In this document: in pieces, positions 43,115 through 55,416 of the stretch
How the letters are laid out: every line of letters starts with the position of its first letter
How positions within the stretch are numbered: the first letter of the stretch is position 1
Assembly: GCF_001667585.1 (NCBI RefSeq)
Contig: NZ_LZJZ01000061.1
Location: forward strand, 1 to 64,000
Source of the DNA: Mycobacterium sp. E2733
GTDB lineage: Bacteria; Actinomycetota; Actinomycetes; Mycobacteriales; Mycobacteriaceae
Direction of reading: 5' to 3'
DNA length: 64,000 nt
Notes under the pieces: model-generated
The model's database searches: none
What the model was told of the DNA's origin: nothing
The model's input: the letters and a program-made list of their open reading frames with translations, nothing else
Program-made: the position numbers and the translations under genes

Positions 43115-44997
43115 CACAGTTTCACCGCCAGGATCAGCGCGACCACCAGGACCGCGCCCGTGAGCATCGACAATGCGTAGTTGCGGGCGAAGCCGGTTTG
43201 TAGCCCCCGCAGGCGATTCGAAGTCCGGCCCACCAGCGCGGCCAGCGCGTTGACGGAGCCGTCCACTCCCGCGTTGTCGACGTCGACGAGCGCTTGGGTC
43301 AGTTCGGCCCCGGGGCGCATGAACACGCCCTCGTTGAAGGCGTCGCCGTAGAAGTCCCGGCGCGCGGCGGTCGTGACCGGCGACACCGAAAGCGGTGCCA
43401 CCCTGGGGATTTCCGCGGTGGCGTACAGCCGGTAGGCGACCGCGATCCCGACGACGACGACGCCCAGCGCCAGGGCGGTGCTCACCCACGTGGGAAAGGC
43501 ATGGGTCACCTCTTCGTGTTTCCCGACGACCGGCTCGAGCCAGCGTTGCAGGGTGCCCCGCCATGCCAGCAGCCCACCGGAGAACACCGAGCCGACCGCG
43601 AGCAGGATCATCGGCCATGTCATCAGGCCGGGCGCCTCGTGCGGATGGGTGTTTGGTGCCCAACGCTTTCGGCCGAAGAAGGTCATCAGCATCACGCGCG
43701 TCATGTAGAACGCGGTGACGCCCGCGCCCAGCAGCGCGGCCCCGCCCAGCACATAACCGCGGACGTCGCCGGCGCCCAGCGCCGCCTCGATGATGGCGTC
43801 CTTGGAGAAGAAGCCCGCGAACGGGGGAACGCCGATGATCGCCAGATACCCGAGGCCGAAGGTGGCGAATGTGATCGGCAGCGCCGCGCGCAGTCCGCCG
43901 TAGCGGCGCATGTCCTGTTCCTCGTGCATCGCGTGAATCACCGCGCCCGAGCCGAGGAACAAGCCCGCCTTGAAGAAGCCGTGGGTGAGCAGGTGCATGA
44001 TCGCGAACGCGTAACCGGCCGGGCCCAATCCGGCGGCGAGCACCATGTAGCCGATCTGGCTCATCGTCGAGGCCGCCAGCGCGCGCTTGATGTCGTCCTT
44101 GCCGCAGCCGATGAACGCCCCGAGCAACAACGTAACGGCGCCGACGACGACGACGGCGGTTTGAGCATCGGGCGCCAAATTGTAGAGCGGGTTGGACCGC
44201 ACGATGAGGTAGACCCCGGCGGTCACCATGGTGGCGGCGTGGATCAGCGCGGACACCGGGGTGGGGCCCTCCATGGCGTCACCCAACCAGGCCTGCAGCG
44301 GGACCTGCGCGGACTTGGCGCAGGCGCCCAACAGCAGCAGCAAGCCCATCGCCGTCAGCGCGCCGCGGCCGGCGGCGGGCGCACCGGCGAACACCCCGGC
44401 GTAGGACAGCGTGCCGAAGGTGCTGAACATCAAGAACATTCCCAGCGCGAGCCCGGCGTCCCCGACGCGGTTCATCACGAACGCCTTCTTGGCCGCGGTG
44501 GCCGCCGTCGGCTTGTGATACCAGAACCCGATCAAAAGGTAGGAGGCCAGGCCCACGCCCTCCCAGCCGACGTAGAGCACCACGTAGTTGTCGGCGACCA
44601 CCAGCAGCAGCATCGAGGCCAGGAACAGGTTGAGGTAGCCGAAAAACCGTCGGCGGTCCGGGTCTTCGGCCATGTAGGAGACCGAATAGATGTGGATCAG
44701 CGACCCGACGCCGGTGATCAGCAGTACGAAGCACACGGAGAGCTGGTCGATCTGCATGCCGAGGTCCACCTGCAGTTGGCCGACCGGGATCCAGCTGAAC
44801 ACCGTCTGGTGGATGACCCGGTCGTCGGCGCCGCGGCCGAGCAGCTCGTTCAGCAGGCTCAGGCCGACGCCGAACGCCGCGAGGGCGGTGGCGCAGCCCA
44901 GCCAGTGCCCCCCCGCGTCGGTTCGTCGACCGCCGAACAACAGGATCGCGGCCCCCGCCAGCGGCAGCGCCACCAGCAGCCAGGTGTAGTGAGTCAT
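43111..44997 (-). CDS. nuoL: NADH-quinone oxidoreductase subunit L
   Basis: Distal proton-pumping subunit of complex I, 628 residues with about 16 transmembrane segments and a long lateral helix (~530-610). Motifs include [37 protein letters not shown] (conserved Glu), [37 protein letters not shown] with the channel lysine, and [23 protein letters not shown] at 44997 lies 21 bp after the nuoK stop; this is one of the few real gaps in the operon. The start context (CCAATATTGGGGCC-like) has only a weak ribosome site. Confidence 0.97.
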   Translation of the reverse strand: MTHYTWLLVALPLAGAAILLFGGRRTDAGGHWLGCATALAAFGVGLSLLNELLGRGADDRVIHQTVFSWIPVGQLQVDLGMQIDQLSVCFVLLITGVGSLIHIYSVSYMAEDPDRRRFFGYLNLFLASMLLLVVADNYVVLYVGWEGVGLASYLLIGFWYHKPTAATAAKKAFVMNRVGDAGLALGMFLMFSTFGTLSYAGVFAGAPAAGRGALTAMGLLLLLGACAKSAQVPLQAWLGDAMEGPTPVSALIHAATMVTAGVYLIVRSNPLYNLAPDAQTAVVVVGAVTLLLGAFIGCGKDDIKRALAASTMSQIGYMVLAAGLGPAGYAFAIMHLLTHGFFKAGLFLGSGAVIHAMHEEQDMRRYGGLRAALPITFATFGLGYLAIIGVPPFAGFFSKDAIIEAALGAGDVRGYVLGGAALLGAGVTAFYMTRVMLMTFFGRKRWAPNTHPHEAPGLMTWPMILLAVGSVFSGGLLAWRGTLQRWLEPVVGKHEEVTHAFPTWVSTALALGVVVVGIAVAYRLYATAEIPRVAPLSVSPVTTAARRDFYGDAFNEGVFMRPGAELTQALVDVDNAGVDGSVNALAALVGRTSNRLRGLQTGFARNYALSMLTGAVLVVALILAVKLW

Positions 44998-45018
44998 GTT
45001 GGCCCCATATTGGCGTTG

Positions 45019-45318
45019 TCAGCCTTTGAGTAGGTTCGCGTCGTCGACCGACGCCGATTTGCGGGCACGGAAAATCGTCATGATGATGGCCAGTCCGACG
45101 ACGACCTCGCACGCGGCCACCACCATCGTGAAGAACGCGATCATCTGCCCGTCCAGGTGGCCGTGCATCCGCGCGAACGTGACGAACGCGAGGTTGACCG
45201 CGTTCAGCATCAGCTCGACGCACATGAACATCACAATGGCGTTGCGTCGCAGCAGCACACCCGAGGCCCCGACGGTGAACAGCAGCGCCGAAAGGTAGAG
45301 GTAATTGGCCGGATTCAT
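45019..45318 (-). CDS. nuoK: NADH-quinone oxidoreductase subunit K
   Basis: Small membrane subunit of complex I, 99 residues with three transmembrane helices. The two conserved membrane glutamates are in [14 protein letters not shown] (segment 2) and [12 protein letters not shown] (segment 3). ATG at 45318 overlaps the nuoJ stop (ATGA). The length equals that of the M. tuberculosis subunit. Confidence 0.96.
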   Translation of the reverse strand: MNPANYLYLSALLFTVGASGVLLRRNAIVMFMCVELMLNAVNLAFVTFARMHGHLDGQMIAFFTMVVAACEVVVGLAIIMTIFRARKSASVDDANLLKG

Positions 45319-46127
45319 GAGGTGCCGCCTTGGGATAGGGAGGGGCTCGCCTGACGGGAGGGGGTTTCCTTGCCGTCGGCGCCGCGGCTGCGCAGGATCG
45401 GCGACACCGAAAGCTCCGAGTACGACCCGTCCGGCAGCAGCGCGGCCACGTCGACGGCGTTGTGGCGCGCGTAGACGCCAGGGCTGGGCATCGGGGTCGG
45501 GTGCCCGCCGGGCTGGAATCTCTCCTGCGAGAGTTCCCGCTGCGTCTTGCGGCGCTCGAAGCGCTCGCGGTGGGCCAGCACCATCGCCCCGATGGCCGCG
45601 GTGATCAGCAGCGCGCTGGTGAGTTCGAACGCCCACAGATAGCGGGAGAAGATCAGCGCGGCAAGCCCTTCCACGTTGCCGTTGGCATTGGCGGCGGTCA
45701 GCCCCGCGAATCCACCGGTCGCGGCGGTGCCAGTCGCGGCGATCAGTAGAACGCCGAACCCGACGCCGGCCAGCACAGCGGCGATGCGCTGCCCGCGCAG
45801 CGTCTCCTTAAGGGACTCGGCGGAGTCCACGCCGATCAGCATCAGCACGAACAAGAACAGCATCATCACCGCACCGGTGTAGACCACGACTTGGACGACA
45901 CCCAAAAACAGCGCGTCCTGGATCATGTAGAACACGGCGAGGATGATCATCGTCATCGCCAGGAACATCGCCGAGTACACGGCGTTGACCGACAGCACCA
46001 CGCCGATCGCGCCGATCAGCGCCAGCGCGCCCAACACCCAGAACGCGACCGCTTCACCGGTGGAGGTGCGGACGATCGTGTCGGAAGCCAGATTGGCAGC
46101 CAGCAGCTGGCCCGTTACCGCAGTCAC
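45315..46127 (-). CDS. nuoJ: NADH-quinone oxidoreductase subunit J
   Basis: Membrane subunit of complex I, 270 residues. Five transmembrane helices occupy residues ~25-185, including [35 protein letters not shown], with the functionally important helix TM3. The C-terminal ~75 residues ([19 protein letters not shown] onward) are hydrophilic and longer than in E. coli, a mycobacterial trait. GTG at 46127 overlaps the nuoI stop by 4 bp. Confidence 0.95.
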   Translation of the reverse strand: MTAVTGQLLAANLASDTIVRTSTGEAVAFWVLGALALIGAIGVVLSVNAVYSAMFLAMTMIILAVFYMIQDALFLGVVQVVVYTGAVMMLFLFVLMLIGVDSAESLKETLRGQRIAAVLAGVGFGVLLIAATGTAATGGFAGLTAANANGNVEGLAALIFSRYLWAFELTSALLITAAIGAMVLAHRERFERRKTQRELSQERFQPGGHPTPMPSPGVYARHNAVDVAALLPDGSYSELSVSPILRSRGADGKETPSRQASPSLSQGGTS

Positions 46128-46681
46128 CGGGAGTCCCCGGCCTTCTCGGTTTCGCGCAGGCCGTTCGCGGTGACGTTGCCCAGGTAGTAGTCCTTGTCGG
46201 TGGCGCCGGGCGCCCTTGGGTGCGGCGGCGCGAGCATGTCCTGCAGCAGCGGCGCCAGCAGCCGGTCCTTTTCGTAGATCAGGTCGGCGCGGTTGTCGTC
46301 GGCCATCTCGTAGTCGTTCGTCATCGTCAGTGCCCGGGTCGGGCAGGCCTCGATGCACAGGCCGCAGCCGATGCAACGCAGGTAATTGATTTGGTACACC
46401 CGGCCATAGCGTTCTCCGGGCGAATACCTGAGCTCCTCGGTGTTGTCCGCGCCCTCGACGTAGATCGCGTCGGCGGGACACGCCCACGCGCACAGCTCGC
46501 ACCCGATGCACTTCTCCAGTCCGTCCGGGTACCGGTTGAGCTGGTGACGCCCGTGATAGCGCGGTGCGATGGGGCCCGGCTTCTCCGGATACTCCTCGGT
46601 GACGCGCTTTTTGAACATCGATGCGAACGTCACGCCGAATCCGGCGATGGCGGCTAATGGCCGCCGAAGAAATTCAGCCAC
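46124..46681 (-). CDS. nuoI: NADH-quinone oxidoreductase subunit I (2x[4Fe-4S])
   Basis: Peripheral iron-sulfur subunit of complex I that carries clusters N6a and N6b. The two ferredoxin motifs are [12 protein letters not shown] (~residues 58-69) and [12 protein letters not shown] (~97-108). 185 residues, starting at GTG 46681, which overlaps the nuoH stop by 8 bp. The N-terminal helix ([19 protein letters not shown]) docks on the membrane arm. The C-terminal tail of ~55 residues is longer than the E. coli one. Confidence 0.96.
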   Translation of the reverse strand: MAEFLRRPLAAIAGFGVTFASMFKKRVTEEYPEKPGPIAPRYHGRHQLNRYPDGLEKCIGCELCAWACPADAIYVEGADNTEELRYSPGERYGRVYQINYLRCIGCGLCIEACPTRALTMTNDYEMADDNRADLIYEKDRLLAPLLQDMLAPPHPRAPGATDKDYYLGNVTANGLRETEKAGDSR

Positions 46682-47948
46682 GTGCTTTCTCCTTGCTCGC
46701 AGCCGCCAGGGACTTCATCGGCAGCGGCGGTGTCGGGAATACCGGTGCGGAGATCTGTCCGGCCGGTAGTTGCTTGGCCTGGCGGCGCAGCTGCCGCTCC
46801 AGCGCGCGAATGCCGGGCGTGGCGAACGGCTTTCGCGACAGCAGCACCAACGCCGTGGCGAACACGACGCTGCAGGCCACCAGCAGCGGGGTCCAATGCG
46901 CATACCCCTGGTTCTGCAGGGTGCGGATCACGGCCGCGATCAACACCCAGACCAGCGAGGCCGGGATCAGCAGCTTCCAGCCCAGCCCCATGAACTGGTC
47001 GTAGCGCAGCCGGGGCAGCGAGGCCCGCAGCCAGAAGTAGATGAACAGGAACGTCCACATCTTGGCGGTGAACCAGAGCACCGGCCACCATCCGGTGTTG
47101 GCGCCGGCCCACATGTTGATCGGCCACGGCGCATGCCAGCCTCCGAAGAACAGGACGGTGGCCAGCGACGAGACCGTCATCATGTTGACGTACTCGGCCA
47201 GCATGAACATCGCGAACTTCAGCGACGAGTACTCGGTGTGGAAGCCCGCGACCAGCTCGCCCTCGGCCTCGGGCAAATCGAATGGCGCCCGGTTGGTTTC
47301 GCCGACCATCGAGATGAGATAGATGACGAATGATGGCAGCAGCAAGAACACGAACCAGACCCGGTCCTGCGCGGCAACAATCTGCGATGTCGACATCGAG
47401 CCGGCGTAAAGGAACACCGCCGCGAACGACAGCCCCATCGCCACCTCGTAAGAGATGACCTGGGCGGTGGAGCGCACCCCGCCGAGCAGCGGGTAGGTGG
47501 ACCCAGATGCCCAGCCGCCCAGCACGATTCCGTACACGCCGATCGCCGACAGTCCGAGAATGAAGAGCACCGCGACCGGCAGATCGGTCAGCTGCAGCGG
47601 TGTGCGGTGGCCGAACACCGACACCACGGGGCCGAACGGAATGAACGCGAAGGCGGTGAACGCCGGGATCGTGGAGATGACCGGCGCCGCGAAGTAGACG
47701 AACTTGTCGACGCCGCCCGGGGTGATGGTTTCCTTGAGCGCCAACTTGATTCCGTCGGCCAGGCTCTGCAGGGCGCCCCACGGTCCCGCCCGGTTCGGCC
47801 CGGGCCGCCGCTGCATCCAGCCGAGGATCTTGCGCTCGAGCAAGATCGCGACCAACACATTGAGCATGAGGAACACGAAGATGGCCAGCGCCTTGCCCAG
47901 CACCAGCCACCAGGTGTCGTGTCCGAAGGCGGTCAAGGAGTTCGTCAT
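46674..47948 (-). CDS. nuoH: NADH-quinone oxidoreductase subunit H
   Basis: Membrane subunit at the quinone-binding end of complex I, 424 residues and eight transmembrane helices. Characteristic sequences are [32 protein letters not shown] and [30 protein letters not shown], holding the acidic residues that link quinone reduction to pumping. The C-terminal ~60 residues are a hydrophilic extension with Pro/Ala. ATG at 47948 overlaps the nuoG stop by 4 bp. Confidence 0.97.
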   Translation of the reverse strand: MTNSLTAFGHDTWWLVLGKALAIFVFLMLNVLVAILLERKILGWMQRRPGPNRAGPWGALQSLADGIKLALKETITPGGVDKFVYFAAPVISTIPAFTAFAFIPFGPVVSVFGHRTPLQLTDLPVAVLFILGLSAIGVYGIVLGGWASGSTYPLLGGVRSTAQVISYEVAMGLSFAAVFLYAGSMSTSQIVAAQDRVWFVFLLLPSFVIYLISMVGETNRAPFDLPEAEGELVAGFHTEYSSLKFAMFMLAEYVNMMTVSSLATVLFFGGWHAPWPINMWAGANTGWWPVLWFTAKMWTFLFIYFWLRASLPRLRYDQFMGLGWKLLIPASLVWVLIAAVIRTLQNQGYAHWTPLLVACSVVFATALVLLSRKPFATPGIRALERQLRRQAKQLPAGQISAPVFPTPPLPMKSLAAASKEKARG

Positions 47949-50353
47949 GATCCCATTCCGATCTTCACTGTGCTGCCCAGGGTTACGCCCAGCTGGCGGT
48001 GGACGGCGCAGCCGGGCGAGTTCAGCGGAAGCCACACCACCCGGTCGGGCATGTCGGTGATGATCAGCGGCAGACTGATCGATCCGCGCGGCGTGCTGAC
48101 CGTGACCGCGTCACCGTCGGCGGCGTCGATTTCGGCGGCCGTGTCGGCCGACAGGCGCACCGCGGGTTTGCGCGCGGTGCCTGCCAAGTGCGGTTCGCCG
48201 TCCTGCATCCGGCCGTTGTCGAGCAGCAGCCGCCAGCCGGTCAACACCGCCTCGCCGGCAACCGGTTCGGTCCGCTCCTGGGCCGCGACGGCGGGCCCGG
48301 CGGCCCAGCCGCCTTCCCACATTCCCAGCGCGGACAGTTCCGCGCGGGCCGCTTCGGCGGTCGAGAGCCCCAGATAGACGCCCATCTCCTCGGCCAGCGC
48401 GTCGAGCACCTGGTGGTCCGACTGGCCGGCGCGCTGGGCGGTGCCGTGCAGTGCGGGTTCGAACGGGCGGTAGCGGCCCTCCCAGTTGACGAACGCGCCG
48501 GCTTTCTGGGCCGTCGACGCCACCGGAAACACCACGTCGGCGCGTTCGGTAACCGCGCTGCGCCGCAGCTCCAGGCTGACGACGAACCCCGCGGACTCGA
48601 GCGCGGCCAGCACCGCTTCGGGGTCGGCGAAGTCATCGGGTTCGACACCGCCGACCAGCAGGGCGCCCAGCGCCCCGTCGGCGGCCGCGGTCAGGATGCC
48701 GTCGGCGTCGCGCCCGCTGCCGGAAGGCAATTGGTCAACATTCCACGCCGCGGCGATCTGCGCGCGGGCGGCCTCGTCGGCAAGGGGGCGACCGCCCGGC
48801 AGCAGGGCGGGCAGCGCGCCGGCCTCCAGCGCGCCGCGCTCGCCGGCCCGGCGCGGTACCCACGCCAGCCGGGCCCCGGTGGCGTCGGCGAGCCGGGCAA
48901 CGGCGGACAATCCGCCGGGCGCCGTGGCCAGGCGCTCACCGACCATGATGACCGCGCCCGGAGTGGACAGCAGCTCGCCCACCTTCCCGGTGGCCAGCCC
49001 GTCCAGCGCCGACGCTTCAGCCCCGGGCGCCGTTTTTATGAGCTTCCCGGACATCTTCTCCAGTGCCCGGGTGGCGAATGGCGCGACCGCGTATACCGGC
49101 AGCCCGCGCTTGCGGGCGGCCTTGCGCAGCCGCAGGAATACGATGGGCGACTCGTCTTCCGGCTCGAACCCGACCAGCAGCACTACCGGCGCCGATTCCA
49201 GATCGGAATAGCTGACGTCGCGCCGGCCGGCGATGCGTGCCGCGAGGAAGTCGGCCTCCTCGGCCGAGCTCGGACGGGCGCGGAAGTCGATGTCGTTGCT
49301 GTCCAAGATGATTCGGGTGAACTTGGAGTAGGCGTAGGCGTCTTCCAAGGTGGCCCGGCCACCGACGAGCACACCCGTGCGTCCGCGGGCCGCCTCGAGA
49401 CCCCGGATCGCCGTCGCAATCGCGTGCGACCACGACGCGGGCACCAGCTCGCCGTCCGCATCTCGGATCAGGGGAGTGGTGATCACGTCCGCCTGGGTCG
49501 CGTAGGTGAACGCCCACCGGCCCTTGTCGCAGTTCCACTCCTCGTTGACCTCGGGGTCGTCGCCGGCCAGCCGGCGCAGCACCTTGCCGCGCCGGTGGTC
49601 GGTGCGCTGGGCGCACCCGGACGCGCAGTGCTCGCAGACGCTGGGGCTGGACACCAGGTCGAAGGGGCGGGCCCGGAAGCGGTAGGCGGTTCCGGTCAGC
49701 GCGCCCACCGGGCAGATCTGCACCGTGTTCCCCGAGAAATACGAGTCGAACGGCTCATTGGCGTAAATCCCGATCTGCTGCTGCGCGCCGCGTTCCAGCA
49801 CGTCGATGAATTTGTCGCCGGCGATCTGGTCGGAGAACCGGGTGCAGCGCACGCATGAAATGCACCGCTCCCGGTCCAGCAGCACCTGCGACGAGATGTT
49901 GATGGGCTTCGCAAAGCGCCGTTTGCTGTCGTGGAAGCGGCTCTCGGGCCGGCCGTTGGACATCGCCTGGTTCTGCAGCGGGCATTCGCCGCCCTTGTCG
50001 CACATCGGACAGTCCAGCGGATGGTTGATCAAGAGCAGCTCCATCACCAGGTGCTGCGCCTTGTCGGCGACCTCCGAGCTCAGTTGGGTGCGTACCACCA
50101 TGCCGTCGGTGGCCGCCACAGTGCACGAGGTCATCGGCTTGCGCTGACCCTCGATCTCCACGATGCACTGCCGGCACGCGCCCACCGGGTCCAGCAACGG
50201 GTGTTCGCAGAACCGCGGGATCTGGATGCCCATCAACTCGGCGGCACGAATCACCAAAGTTCCTTTGGGAACCGTGATCTCGTTGTCGTCGATGGTCAAC
50301 GTCACCATCTCCGCGTCCGCGACATTCTTGTCGGTGTCGGCTGTCTGGGTCAT
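47945..50353 (-). CDS. nuoG: NADH-quinone oxidoreductase subunit G
   Basis: Large iron-sulfur subunit of the peripheral arm, 802 residues. N-terminal ferredoxin domain with [15 protein letters not shown] ([2Fe-2S] N1b), then HxxxCxxC-type [14 protein letters not shown] (N5/N4) and CISCVRC with CPVGAL. A further CEHCASGC followed by WNCDKGRW fits the N7 cluster, present only in some bacterial complex I. The rest is a molybdopterin-oxidoreductase-like fold without cofactor motif. ATG at 50353 shares one base with the nuoF stop. Confidence 0.97.
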   Translation of the reverse strand: MTQTADTDKNVADAEMVTLTIDDNEITVPKGTLVIRAAELMGIQIPRFCEHPLLDPVGACRQCIVEIEGQRKPMTSCTVAATDGMVVRTQLSSEVADKAQHLVMELLLINHPLDCPMCDKGGECPLQNQAMSNGRPESRFHDSKRRFAKPINISSQVLLDRERCISCVRCTRFSDQIAGDKFIDVLERGAQQQIGIYANEPFDSYFSGNTVQICPVGALTGTAYRFRARPFDLVSSPSVCEHCASGCAQRTDHRRGKVLRRLAGDDPEVNEEWNCDKGRWAFTYATQADVITTPLIRDADGELVPASWSHAIATAIRGLEAARGRTGVLVGGRATLEDAYAYSKFTRIILDSNDIDFRARPSSAEEADFLAARIAGRRDVSYSDLESAPVVLLVGFEPEDESPIVFLRLRKAARKRGLPVYAVAPFATRALEKMSGKLIKTAPGAEASALDGLATGKVGELLSTPGAVIMVGERLATAPGGLSAVARLADATGARLAWVPRRAGERGALEAGALPALLPGGRPLADEAARAQIAAAWNVDQLPSGSGRDADGILTAAADGALGALLVGGVEPDDFADPEAVLAALESAGFVVSLELRRSAVTERADVVFPVASTAQKAGAFVNWEGRYRPFEPALHGTAQRAGQSDHQVLDALAEEMGVYLGLSTAEAARAELSALGMWEGGWAAGPAVAAQERTEPVAGEAVLTGWRLLLDNGRMQDGEPHLAGTARKPAVRLSADTAAEIDAADGDAVTVSTPRGSISLPLIITDMPDRVVWLPLNSPGCAVHRQLGVTLGSTVKIGMGS

Positions 50354-51684
50354 CAGTGCCGCTCTCCATTCGAAGCGAGCATGGACTTTCGGGGGTCGAA
50401 TGGGCAACCGCCGCCCTCGACGTGGGCGACGTACTCGTCGCGGAAGTATCGAATCGACGACTGCACCGGCATCGCCGCGCCATCGCCCAACGCGCAGAAC
50501 GACTTTCCGAACAGAACGTCGGCGATGTCGAGGAGCGTGTCCAGATCCTCCTGGGTGCCCTGGCCGTTTTCCAGCCTGTCGTAGATCGGGACCAGCCAGT
50601 AGGTGCCCTCCCGGCACGGCGTGCATTTGCCGCACGACTCGTGCTTGTAGAACTCCGACCAGCGCCGGGCCGCGCGCACCACGCACGTCGTCTCGTCGAA
50701 AATCTGCAGCGCCTTGGTGCCCAGCATCGACCCGGCCCCGCCCACGCCCTCGTAGTCCAGCGGCACGTCGAGGTGCTCCTCGGTGAGGATCGGTGTCGAC
50801 GACCCGCCCGGCGTCCAGAACTTGAGCCGATGCCCGGCCCGCACGCCGCCGGCGTATTGGAGCAACTCGCGCAACGTGATACCCAGCGGGGCCTCGTACT
50901 GACCCGGGCGGGTGACGTGTCCGGATAGCGAATACAGCGTGAAGCCGGGCGATTTCTCGCTGCCCATCGAGCGGAACCACTCGACGCCGTTCAGAATGAT
51001 CGGCGGCACGCTGGCAATCGATTCGACGTTGTTGATCACGGTGGGGCAGCCGTAGAGGCCGGACACCGCGGGGAACGGTGGCCGTAGCCGCGGCTGGCCG
51101 CGCCGGCCCTCCAGCGAATCCAGCAGCGCGGTTTCCTCACCGCAGATGTAAGCGCCCGCGCCCGCATGCACCACCAGCTCCAAATCGAAGCCCGAGCCGT
51201 TGATGTCGCGGCCCAGGTAACCGGCGGCGTAAGCCTCGGCCACCGCGTTCTGCAGGCGGCGCAGCACGGGCAGGACTTCCCCGCGCACGTAGATGAACGC
51301 GTGGTGGGCACGGATCGCGTACGCGGCGATGATGACACCCTCGACGAGGAGATGCGGTGTCGCCAGCATCAGCGGCATGTCTTTGCACGTACCGGGTTCC
51401 GACTCGTCGGCGTTGACCACCAGGTAGTGCGGCTTGGCGGCCGCGCCGGTGTCGCCCTGGGGGATGAACGACCACTTAGTCCCGGTCGAGAAGCCGGCAC
51501 CGCCGCGCCCGCGCAGCCCGGAGTCCTTGACGGTTGCGATCACGTCGTCGGGCGCCATGCTCAGCGCCTTCTTCATCGCCTCGTAGCCGTCGTGACGCCG
51601 GTAGGTCTCGAGTGTCCAGGATTCGGGGTCGTCCCAAAAGCGGCTGAGGACCGGGGTTAGCGGCGTGGCCTGAGCGCTGGTCAT
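50353..51684 (-). CDS. nuoF: NADH-quinone oxidoreductase subunit F
   Basis: NADH- and FMN-binding subunit with [4Fe-4S] cluster N3, 443 residues. NADH/FMN motifs: [18 protein letters not shown] and [13 protein letters not shown]; the cluster is bound by [13 protein letters not shown] plus a distal Cys in [12 protein letters not shown]. Ends GERH and overlaps the nuoG start by one base. ATG at 51684 overlaps the nuoE stop by 4 bp. Confidence 0.97.
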   Translation of the reverse strand: MTSAQATPLTPVLSRFWDDPESWTLETYRRHDGYEAMKKALSMAPDDVIATVKDSGLRGRGGAGFSTGTKWSFIPQGDTGAAAKPHYLVVNADESEPGTCKDMPLMLATPHLLVEGVIIAAYAIRAHHAFIYVRGEVLPVLRRLQNAVAEAYAAGYLGRDINGSGFDLELVVHAGAGAYICGEETALLDSLEGRRGQPRLRPPFPAVSGLYGCPTVINNVESIASVPPIILNGVEWFRSMGSEKSPGFTLYSLSGHVTRPGQYEAPLGITLRELLQYAGGVRAGHRLKFWTPGGSSTPILTEEHLDVPLDYEGVGGAGSMLGTKALQIFDETTCVVRAARRWSEFYKHESCGKCTPCREGTYWLVPIYDRLENGQGTQEDLDTLLDIADVLFGKSFCALGDGAAMPVQSSIRYFRDEYVAHVEGGGCPFDPRKSMLASNGERH

Positions 51685-52439
51685 GACTGGCTCTCCGGGG
51701 GAGTCGGTGCCTCCATGCCGTGTTCCTTCGCCACCTTCAGACCTACCAAGGTGGCCTCACCCGCGCCGCCCTGGCCTTGGTCGGGGCGCTCGTCGGGCAG
51801 GCCGGCCAGGATGCGCGACGTCTCACGGAAGGCGCACAGCGGAGCGCCGCGGGTGGGCGGTCGGGGCTCACCGGAGCGCAACGAATCGACGAGTTCGCGT
51901 GCGGATTCGGGCGTCTGGTTGTCGTAGAACTCCCAGTTGACCATCACCACCGGCGCGTAATCGCAGGCGGCATTGCACTCGATGTGTTGCAGGGTGACCG
52001 AGCCGTCGGTGGTGGTCTCGTCGTTGCCGATGCCCAGATGCTCTGTCAGGGCGTCGAATATCGCGTCACCGCCCATGATGGCGCACAGCGTGTTGGTGCA
52101 CACACCCACCAGATAGTCGCCGGTCGGCCCGCGGCGATACATCGTGTAGAACGTCGCCACCGCCGCGACCTCGGCGCCGGTCAGTCCGAGCTGCTCACCG
52201 CAGAACTCCAGACCCGCCGGGGTCAGGTAGGAGTCTTCGGCCTGCACCAGGTGCAGCAACGGCAGCAGCGCCGAGCGCGTGTTGGGATAGCGGCCGATGA
52301 TCTCCTTGGCGTCGAGCTCCAACCGTGCCCGCACCTCCGGTGAATATGATTGCGGCGCACCCTCGACGACGAACGCGTTGGGTTCCTCGGGCGGTGGTCC
52401 GAGCCGGAGGAAGACCGGCTGTCCCTGCGGTCCGGTCAC
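51681..52439 (-). CDS. nuoE: NADH-quinone oxidoreductase subunit E
   Basis: Thioredoxin-fold subunit with [2Fe-2S] cluster N1a, 252 residues. Ligands are in [12 protein letters not shown] and [12 protein letters not shown]. The C-terminal ~75 residues (from [15 protein letters not shown]) are an extension beyond the bacterial norm that ends APTPPESQS, probably flexible. GTG at 52439 overlaps the nuoD stop by 4 bp. Confidence 0.96.
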   Translation of the reverse strand: MTGPQGQPVFLRLGPPPEEPNAFVVEGAPQSYSPEVRARLELDAKEIIGRYPNTRSALLPLLHLVQAEDSYLTPAGLEFCGEQLGLTGAEVAAVATFYTMYRRGPTGDYLVGVCTNTLCAIMGGDAIFDALTEHLGIGNDETTTDGSVTLQHIECNAACDYAPVVMVNWEFYDNQTPESARELVDSLRSGEPRPPTRGAPLCAFRETSRILAGLPDERPDQGQGGAGEATLVGLKVAKEHGMEAPTPPESQS

Positions 52440-53773
52440 CGGTCCACCCCGCCCATGACCGGGTCGATGCTGGCGACCGCGGTGATCAGGTCGGCCACCA
52501 TGCCGCCCTCGCACATCGCGGCGACCGACTGCAGGTTGGTGAAGGAGGGGTCCCGGAAGTGCACCCGGTAGGGGCGGGTCCCGCCGTCGCTCACCATGTG
52601 CACGCCCAACTCCCCGCGCGGTGATTCCACCGCGGTGTAGACCTGGCCCGGCGGCACCCTTATGCCCTCGGTGACCAGCTTGAAGTGGTGGATCAATCCC
52701 TCCATCGAGCTGCCCATGATCTTGGCGATGTGCTCCGGTGAGTTACCCATGCCGTCCGGTCCCACCTTCAGGTCGGCGGGCCAGGCGATCTTGCGGTCCT
52801 CGATCATGGTCGGTCCCGGCTGCAACTTGTCCAGACACTGCTCGACGATCTTGACCGACTCCCACATCTCGTTGACGCGAATCATGTAGCGGCCGTAAGC
52901 ATCACACGTGTCGGCGGTCATCACGTCGAATTCGTAGTTTTCATATCCGCAGTACGGTTCGCTCTTCCGCAGGTCGTGCGGCAACCCCGTGGCGCGCAGG
53001 ATCGGCCCGGTGATGCCCAGCGCCATGCACCCGGTCAGATCCAGGTAGCCGACGTCCTGGGTGCGGGCCTTCCAGATGGGGTTCTCGTTGAGCAGATCAC
53101 CCATTTCGCGCAGCACCTGGCGCAGCGGCTTGAGGGCTTCGGCGATGTCGTCTTTTGCGTTGGGCGGCAGGTCCTGCGCCACCCCCCCCGGCCGGATGTA
53201 CGCGTGGTTCATCCGCAATCCGGAAGCCATCTCGAACAAATTCAGCACGATCTCGCGGCCACGGAAACCCACGAACATGGGCGTCATGGCGCCCAGCTCC
53301 ATGCCACCGGTGGCCAGCGCGACCAGATGCGAGGAGATCCGGTTGAGCTCCATCATCAACACCCGGATGACGTTGACCCGCTCCGGTATCTGATCGGTGA
53401 TGCCGAGCAGCTTCTCCACGCCCAAGCAGTATCCGACCTCGTTGAAAAACGGTGACAGGTAATCCATTCGGGTCACGAAGGTGACGCCCTGGGTCCAGAA
53501 GCGGTATTCGAGGTTCTTCTCGATCCCGGTGTGTAGATAACCGATCCCGCAGCGCGCCTCGGTGACGGTTTCGCCCTCGATTTCCAGGATCAGCCGCAGT
53601 ACCCCGTGGGTGGACGGGTGCTGGGGCCCCATGTTGACGACGATGCGTTCGCCGGGGTCCGCCTTGCGCGCGGCCTCGACGATCTGGTCCCAGTCCTGAC
53701 CGCCGGCGACCAAAACGGTCTCTGGGCTTTCGGCGCCGCCTCCACCGTTGGTCGAGTCAGTGATTGTGCTCAT
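52436..53773 (-). CDS. nuoD: NADH-quinone oxidoreductase subunit D
   Basis: 49-kDa-type subunit that forms the quinone site together with NuoB, 445 residues. Landmarks are [15 protein letters not shown] near residue 47 (with the quinone-binding His), [36 protein letters not shown] and the C-terminal [16 protein letters not shown]...RDPSFTNLQ...[24 protein letters not shown] at 53773 shares one base with the nuoC stop. Confidence 0.97.
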   Translation of the reverse strand: MSTITDSTNGGGGAESPETVLVAGGQDWDQIVEAARKADPGERIVVNMGPQHPSTHGVLRLILEIEGETVTEARCGIGYLHTGIEKNLEYRFWTQGVTFVTRMDYLSPFFNEVGYCLGVEKLLGITDQIPERVNVIRVLMMELNRISSHLVALATGGMELGAMTPMFVGFRGREIVLNLFEMASGLRMNHAYIRPGGVAQDLPPNAKDDIAEALKPLRQVLREMGDLLNENPIWKARTQDVGYLDLTGCMALGITGPILRATGLPHDLRKSEPYCGYENYEFDVMTADTCDAYGRYMIRVNEMWESVKIVEQCLDKLQPGPTMIEDRKIAWPADLKVGPDGMGNSPEHIAKIMGSSMEGLIHHFKLVTEGIRVPPGQVYTAVESPRGELGVHMVSDGGTRPYRVHFRDPSFTNLQSVAAMCEGGMVADLITAVASIDPVMGGVDR

Positions 53774-54480
53774 CAGTTGTACGCTCTCCGCTCGTCGGGC
53801 GGGGGTATCTGCGCTCCCTTGTATTCGACGGGGATGCCGCCGAGGGGGTAGTCCTTGCGCTGCGGATGCCCATGCCAGTCGTCGGGCATCTCGATGCGGG
53901 TCAGCGATGGATGCCCGTCGAAGATGATGCCGAAGAAGTCGTAGGTTTCGCGCTCGTGCCAGTCGGTGGTCGGATAGACCGAAAACAGCGACGGAATGTG
54001 CGGATCACTGTCCGGCGCAGCCACTTCCAAGCGGATGCGGCGATTGTGCGTGATCGACTGCAGCGGGTAGACGGCGTGCAGTTCGCGGCCCGTCTCGTGC
54101 GGGTAGTGCACCCCGCTGACGCCCAGGCACATCTCGAAGCGCAGTTCCGGTTCGTCACGCAAACGCTGCGCGACCTGCGGCAGCAGCTCCCGGCGAACGT
54201 CCAAGGTCAGCTCGTCGCGGTACACCACGACTTTCTCTATCGCGTCGTGGAATTCGACACCGTGGCGCTTGAGCGCCTCGGCCAGCCGGTCCACCACCTC
54301 GTCGAAATATCCGCCATAGGGTCGCGGAGTGCTGCCCGGGAGCGTGACCTCGCGCACCAGCCGGCCATATCCCGACGTGTCACCGGTGTCGTACACACCG
54401 AACATGCCGTGCCGAACGTCAATGACTTCCTCGTCGCCACTGCTTATCGCTTCCTGCGGGTCCTGGCGTGGTGAGCTCAT
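53773..54480 (-). CDS. nuoC: NADH-quinone oxidoreductase subunit C
   Basis: 30-kDa-type peripheral subunit, 235 residues. Signatures: [41 protein letters not shown] and [18 protein letters not shown]. The ~45 N-terminal residues (before [10 protein letters not shown]) are an actinobacterial extension. ATG at 54480 overlaps the nuoB stop by 4 bp. NuoC is separate from NuoD, as usual outside enterobacteria. Confidence 0.96.
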   Translation of the reverse strand: MSSPRQDPQEAISSGDEEVIDVRHGMFGVYDTGDTSGYGRLVREVTLPGSTPRPYGGYFDEVVDRLAEALKRHGVEFHDAIEKVVVYRDELTLDVRRELLPQVAQRLRDEPELRFEMCLGVSGVHYPHETGRELHAVYPLQSITHNRRIRLEVAAPDSDPHIPSLFSVYPTTDWHERETYDFFGIIFDGHPSLTRIEMPDDWHGHPQRKDYPLGGIPVEYKGAQIPPPDERRAYN

Positions 54481-55031
54481 CGCAGCAGTCCGCGCATCTC
54501 GATCGTGGGCCTCGCCGCCAGCGCCGCCTGCTCGGCTTCGGCGATGGCGGTTTCGCGGTTGACGCCCAGCGGCATCTCCTGAATCTTTTCGTGCAGCTTG
54601 AGGATTGCGTACAGCAGCATCTCCGGCCGCGGCGGGCAGCCGGGCAGGTAGATGTCGACCGGGACGACGTGATCGACGCCCTGCACGATCGCGTAGTTGT
54701 TGAACATCCCGCCCGACGACGCGCACACGCCCATGGACAGGACCCACTTCGGCTCGGCCATCTGGTCGTAGATCTGGCGCAGCACCGGCGCCATCTTCTG
54801 GCTGACCCGCCCGGCCACGATCATCAGATCCGCCTGGCGCGGCGTCGCGGAGAACCGCTCCATGCCGAACCGCGCGAGGTCGAATCTTGGCCCGGCGGTT
54901 GCCATCATCTCGATGGCGCAGCAGGCCAACCCGAACGTCGCCGGCCACAACGAGTTCTTGCGGACGTAACCGGCCACCTTCTCGACGGTTGACAGCAGAA
55001 TCCCACCGGGCAGCTGTTCTTCGAGACCCAC
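54477..55031 (-). CDS. nuoB: NADH-quinone oxidoreductase subunit B
   Basis: 20-kDa-type subunit binding the terminal [4Fe-4S] cluster N2, 184 residues. The four ligands can be read in [13 protein letters not shown] (tandem Cys), [10 protein letters not shown] and [13 protein letters not shown] start at 55031, 7 bp after the nuoA stop. Same length as in M. tuberculosis. Confidence 0.97.
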   Translation of the reverse strand: MGLEEQLPGGILLSTVEKVAGYVRKNSLWPATFGLACCAIEMMATAGPRFDLARFGMERFSATPRQADLMIVAGRVSQKMAPVLRQIYDQMAEPKWVLSMGVCASSGGMFNNYAIVQGVDHVVPVDIYLPGCPPRPEMLLYAILKLHEKIQEMPLGVNRETAIAEAEQAALAARPTIEMRGLLR

Positions 55032-55038
55032 GTCTACC

Positions 55039-55416
55039 TCAATCCCACGTCAGGCCGCCGCGGCGCCACACGTAGGCGTACGCCACGAAAACCGTGAGCA
55101 TGAACACCACCATCTCGACCAACGCGAACGTTCCGAGCGCGTCGTAACTGACCGCCCAGGGATACAAGAACACGATCTCGATGTCGAAGATGATGAAGAG
55201 CATTGCGGTCAGGTAATACTTCACCGGGAACCGCTGCCCGGGCGTCGCGTGCGGGCCACTCACCGATGTTTCGGTCGGCTCGATGCCGCATTCGTATGCG
55301 GCCATCTTCGACTTGTTGTAGCGCGACGGCCCGGCCAAGCTCGCGATCACGACCGATCCCACGGCGAAGGCCGCGGCTATCCCGCCGAGCACCAGGATGG
55401 GTATGTAGACGTTCAA
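55039..55416 (-). CDS. nuoA: NADH-quinone oxidoreductase subunit A (TTG start)
   Basis: Small membrane subunit at the start of the operon, 125 residues with three transmembrane helices. Signature: [36 protein letters not shown] with its conserved acidic residues. The only suitable start is TTG at 55416, with GGAG five bases upstream; an ATG is absent, which may lower initiation of the first subunit. About 270 bp without a gene lie before it. Confidence 0.95.
   Translation of the reverse strand: MNVYIPILVLGGIAAAFAVGSVVIASLAGPSRYNKSKMAAYECGIEPTETSVSGPHATPGQRFPVKYYLTAMLFIIFDIEIVFLYPWAVSYDALGTFALVEMVVFMLTVFVAYAYVWRRGGLTWD

Noticed and set aside
43294..45033. Long open frame of 579 codons on the plus strand
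   Set aside because: It is antisense to nuoL, rich in Arg/Gly/His/Gln without domain likeness; a high-GC shadow.
47999..49858. 619-codon plus-strand frame
   Set aside because: Antisense to nuoG, low-complexity composition, no ribosome site.
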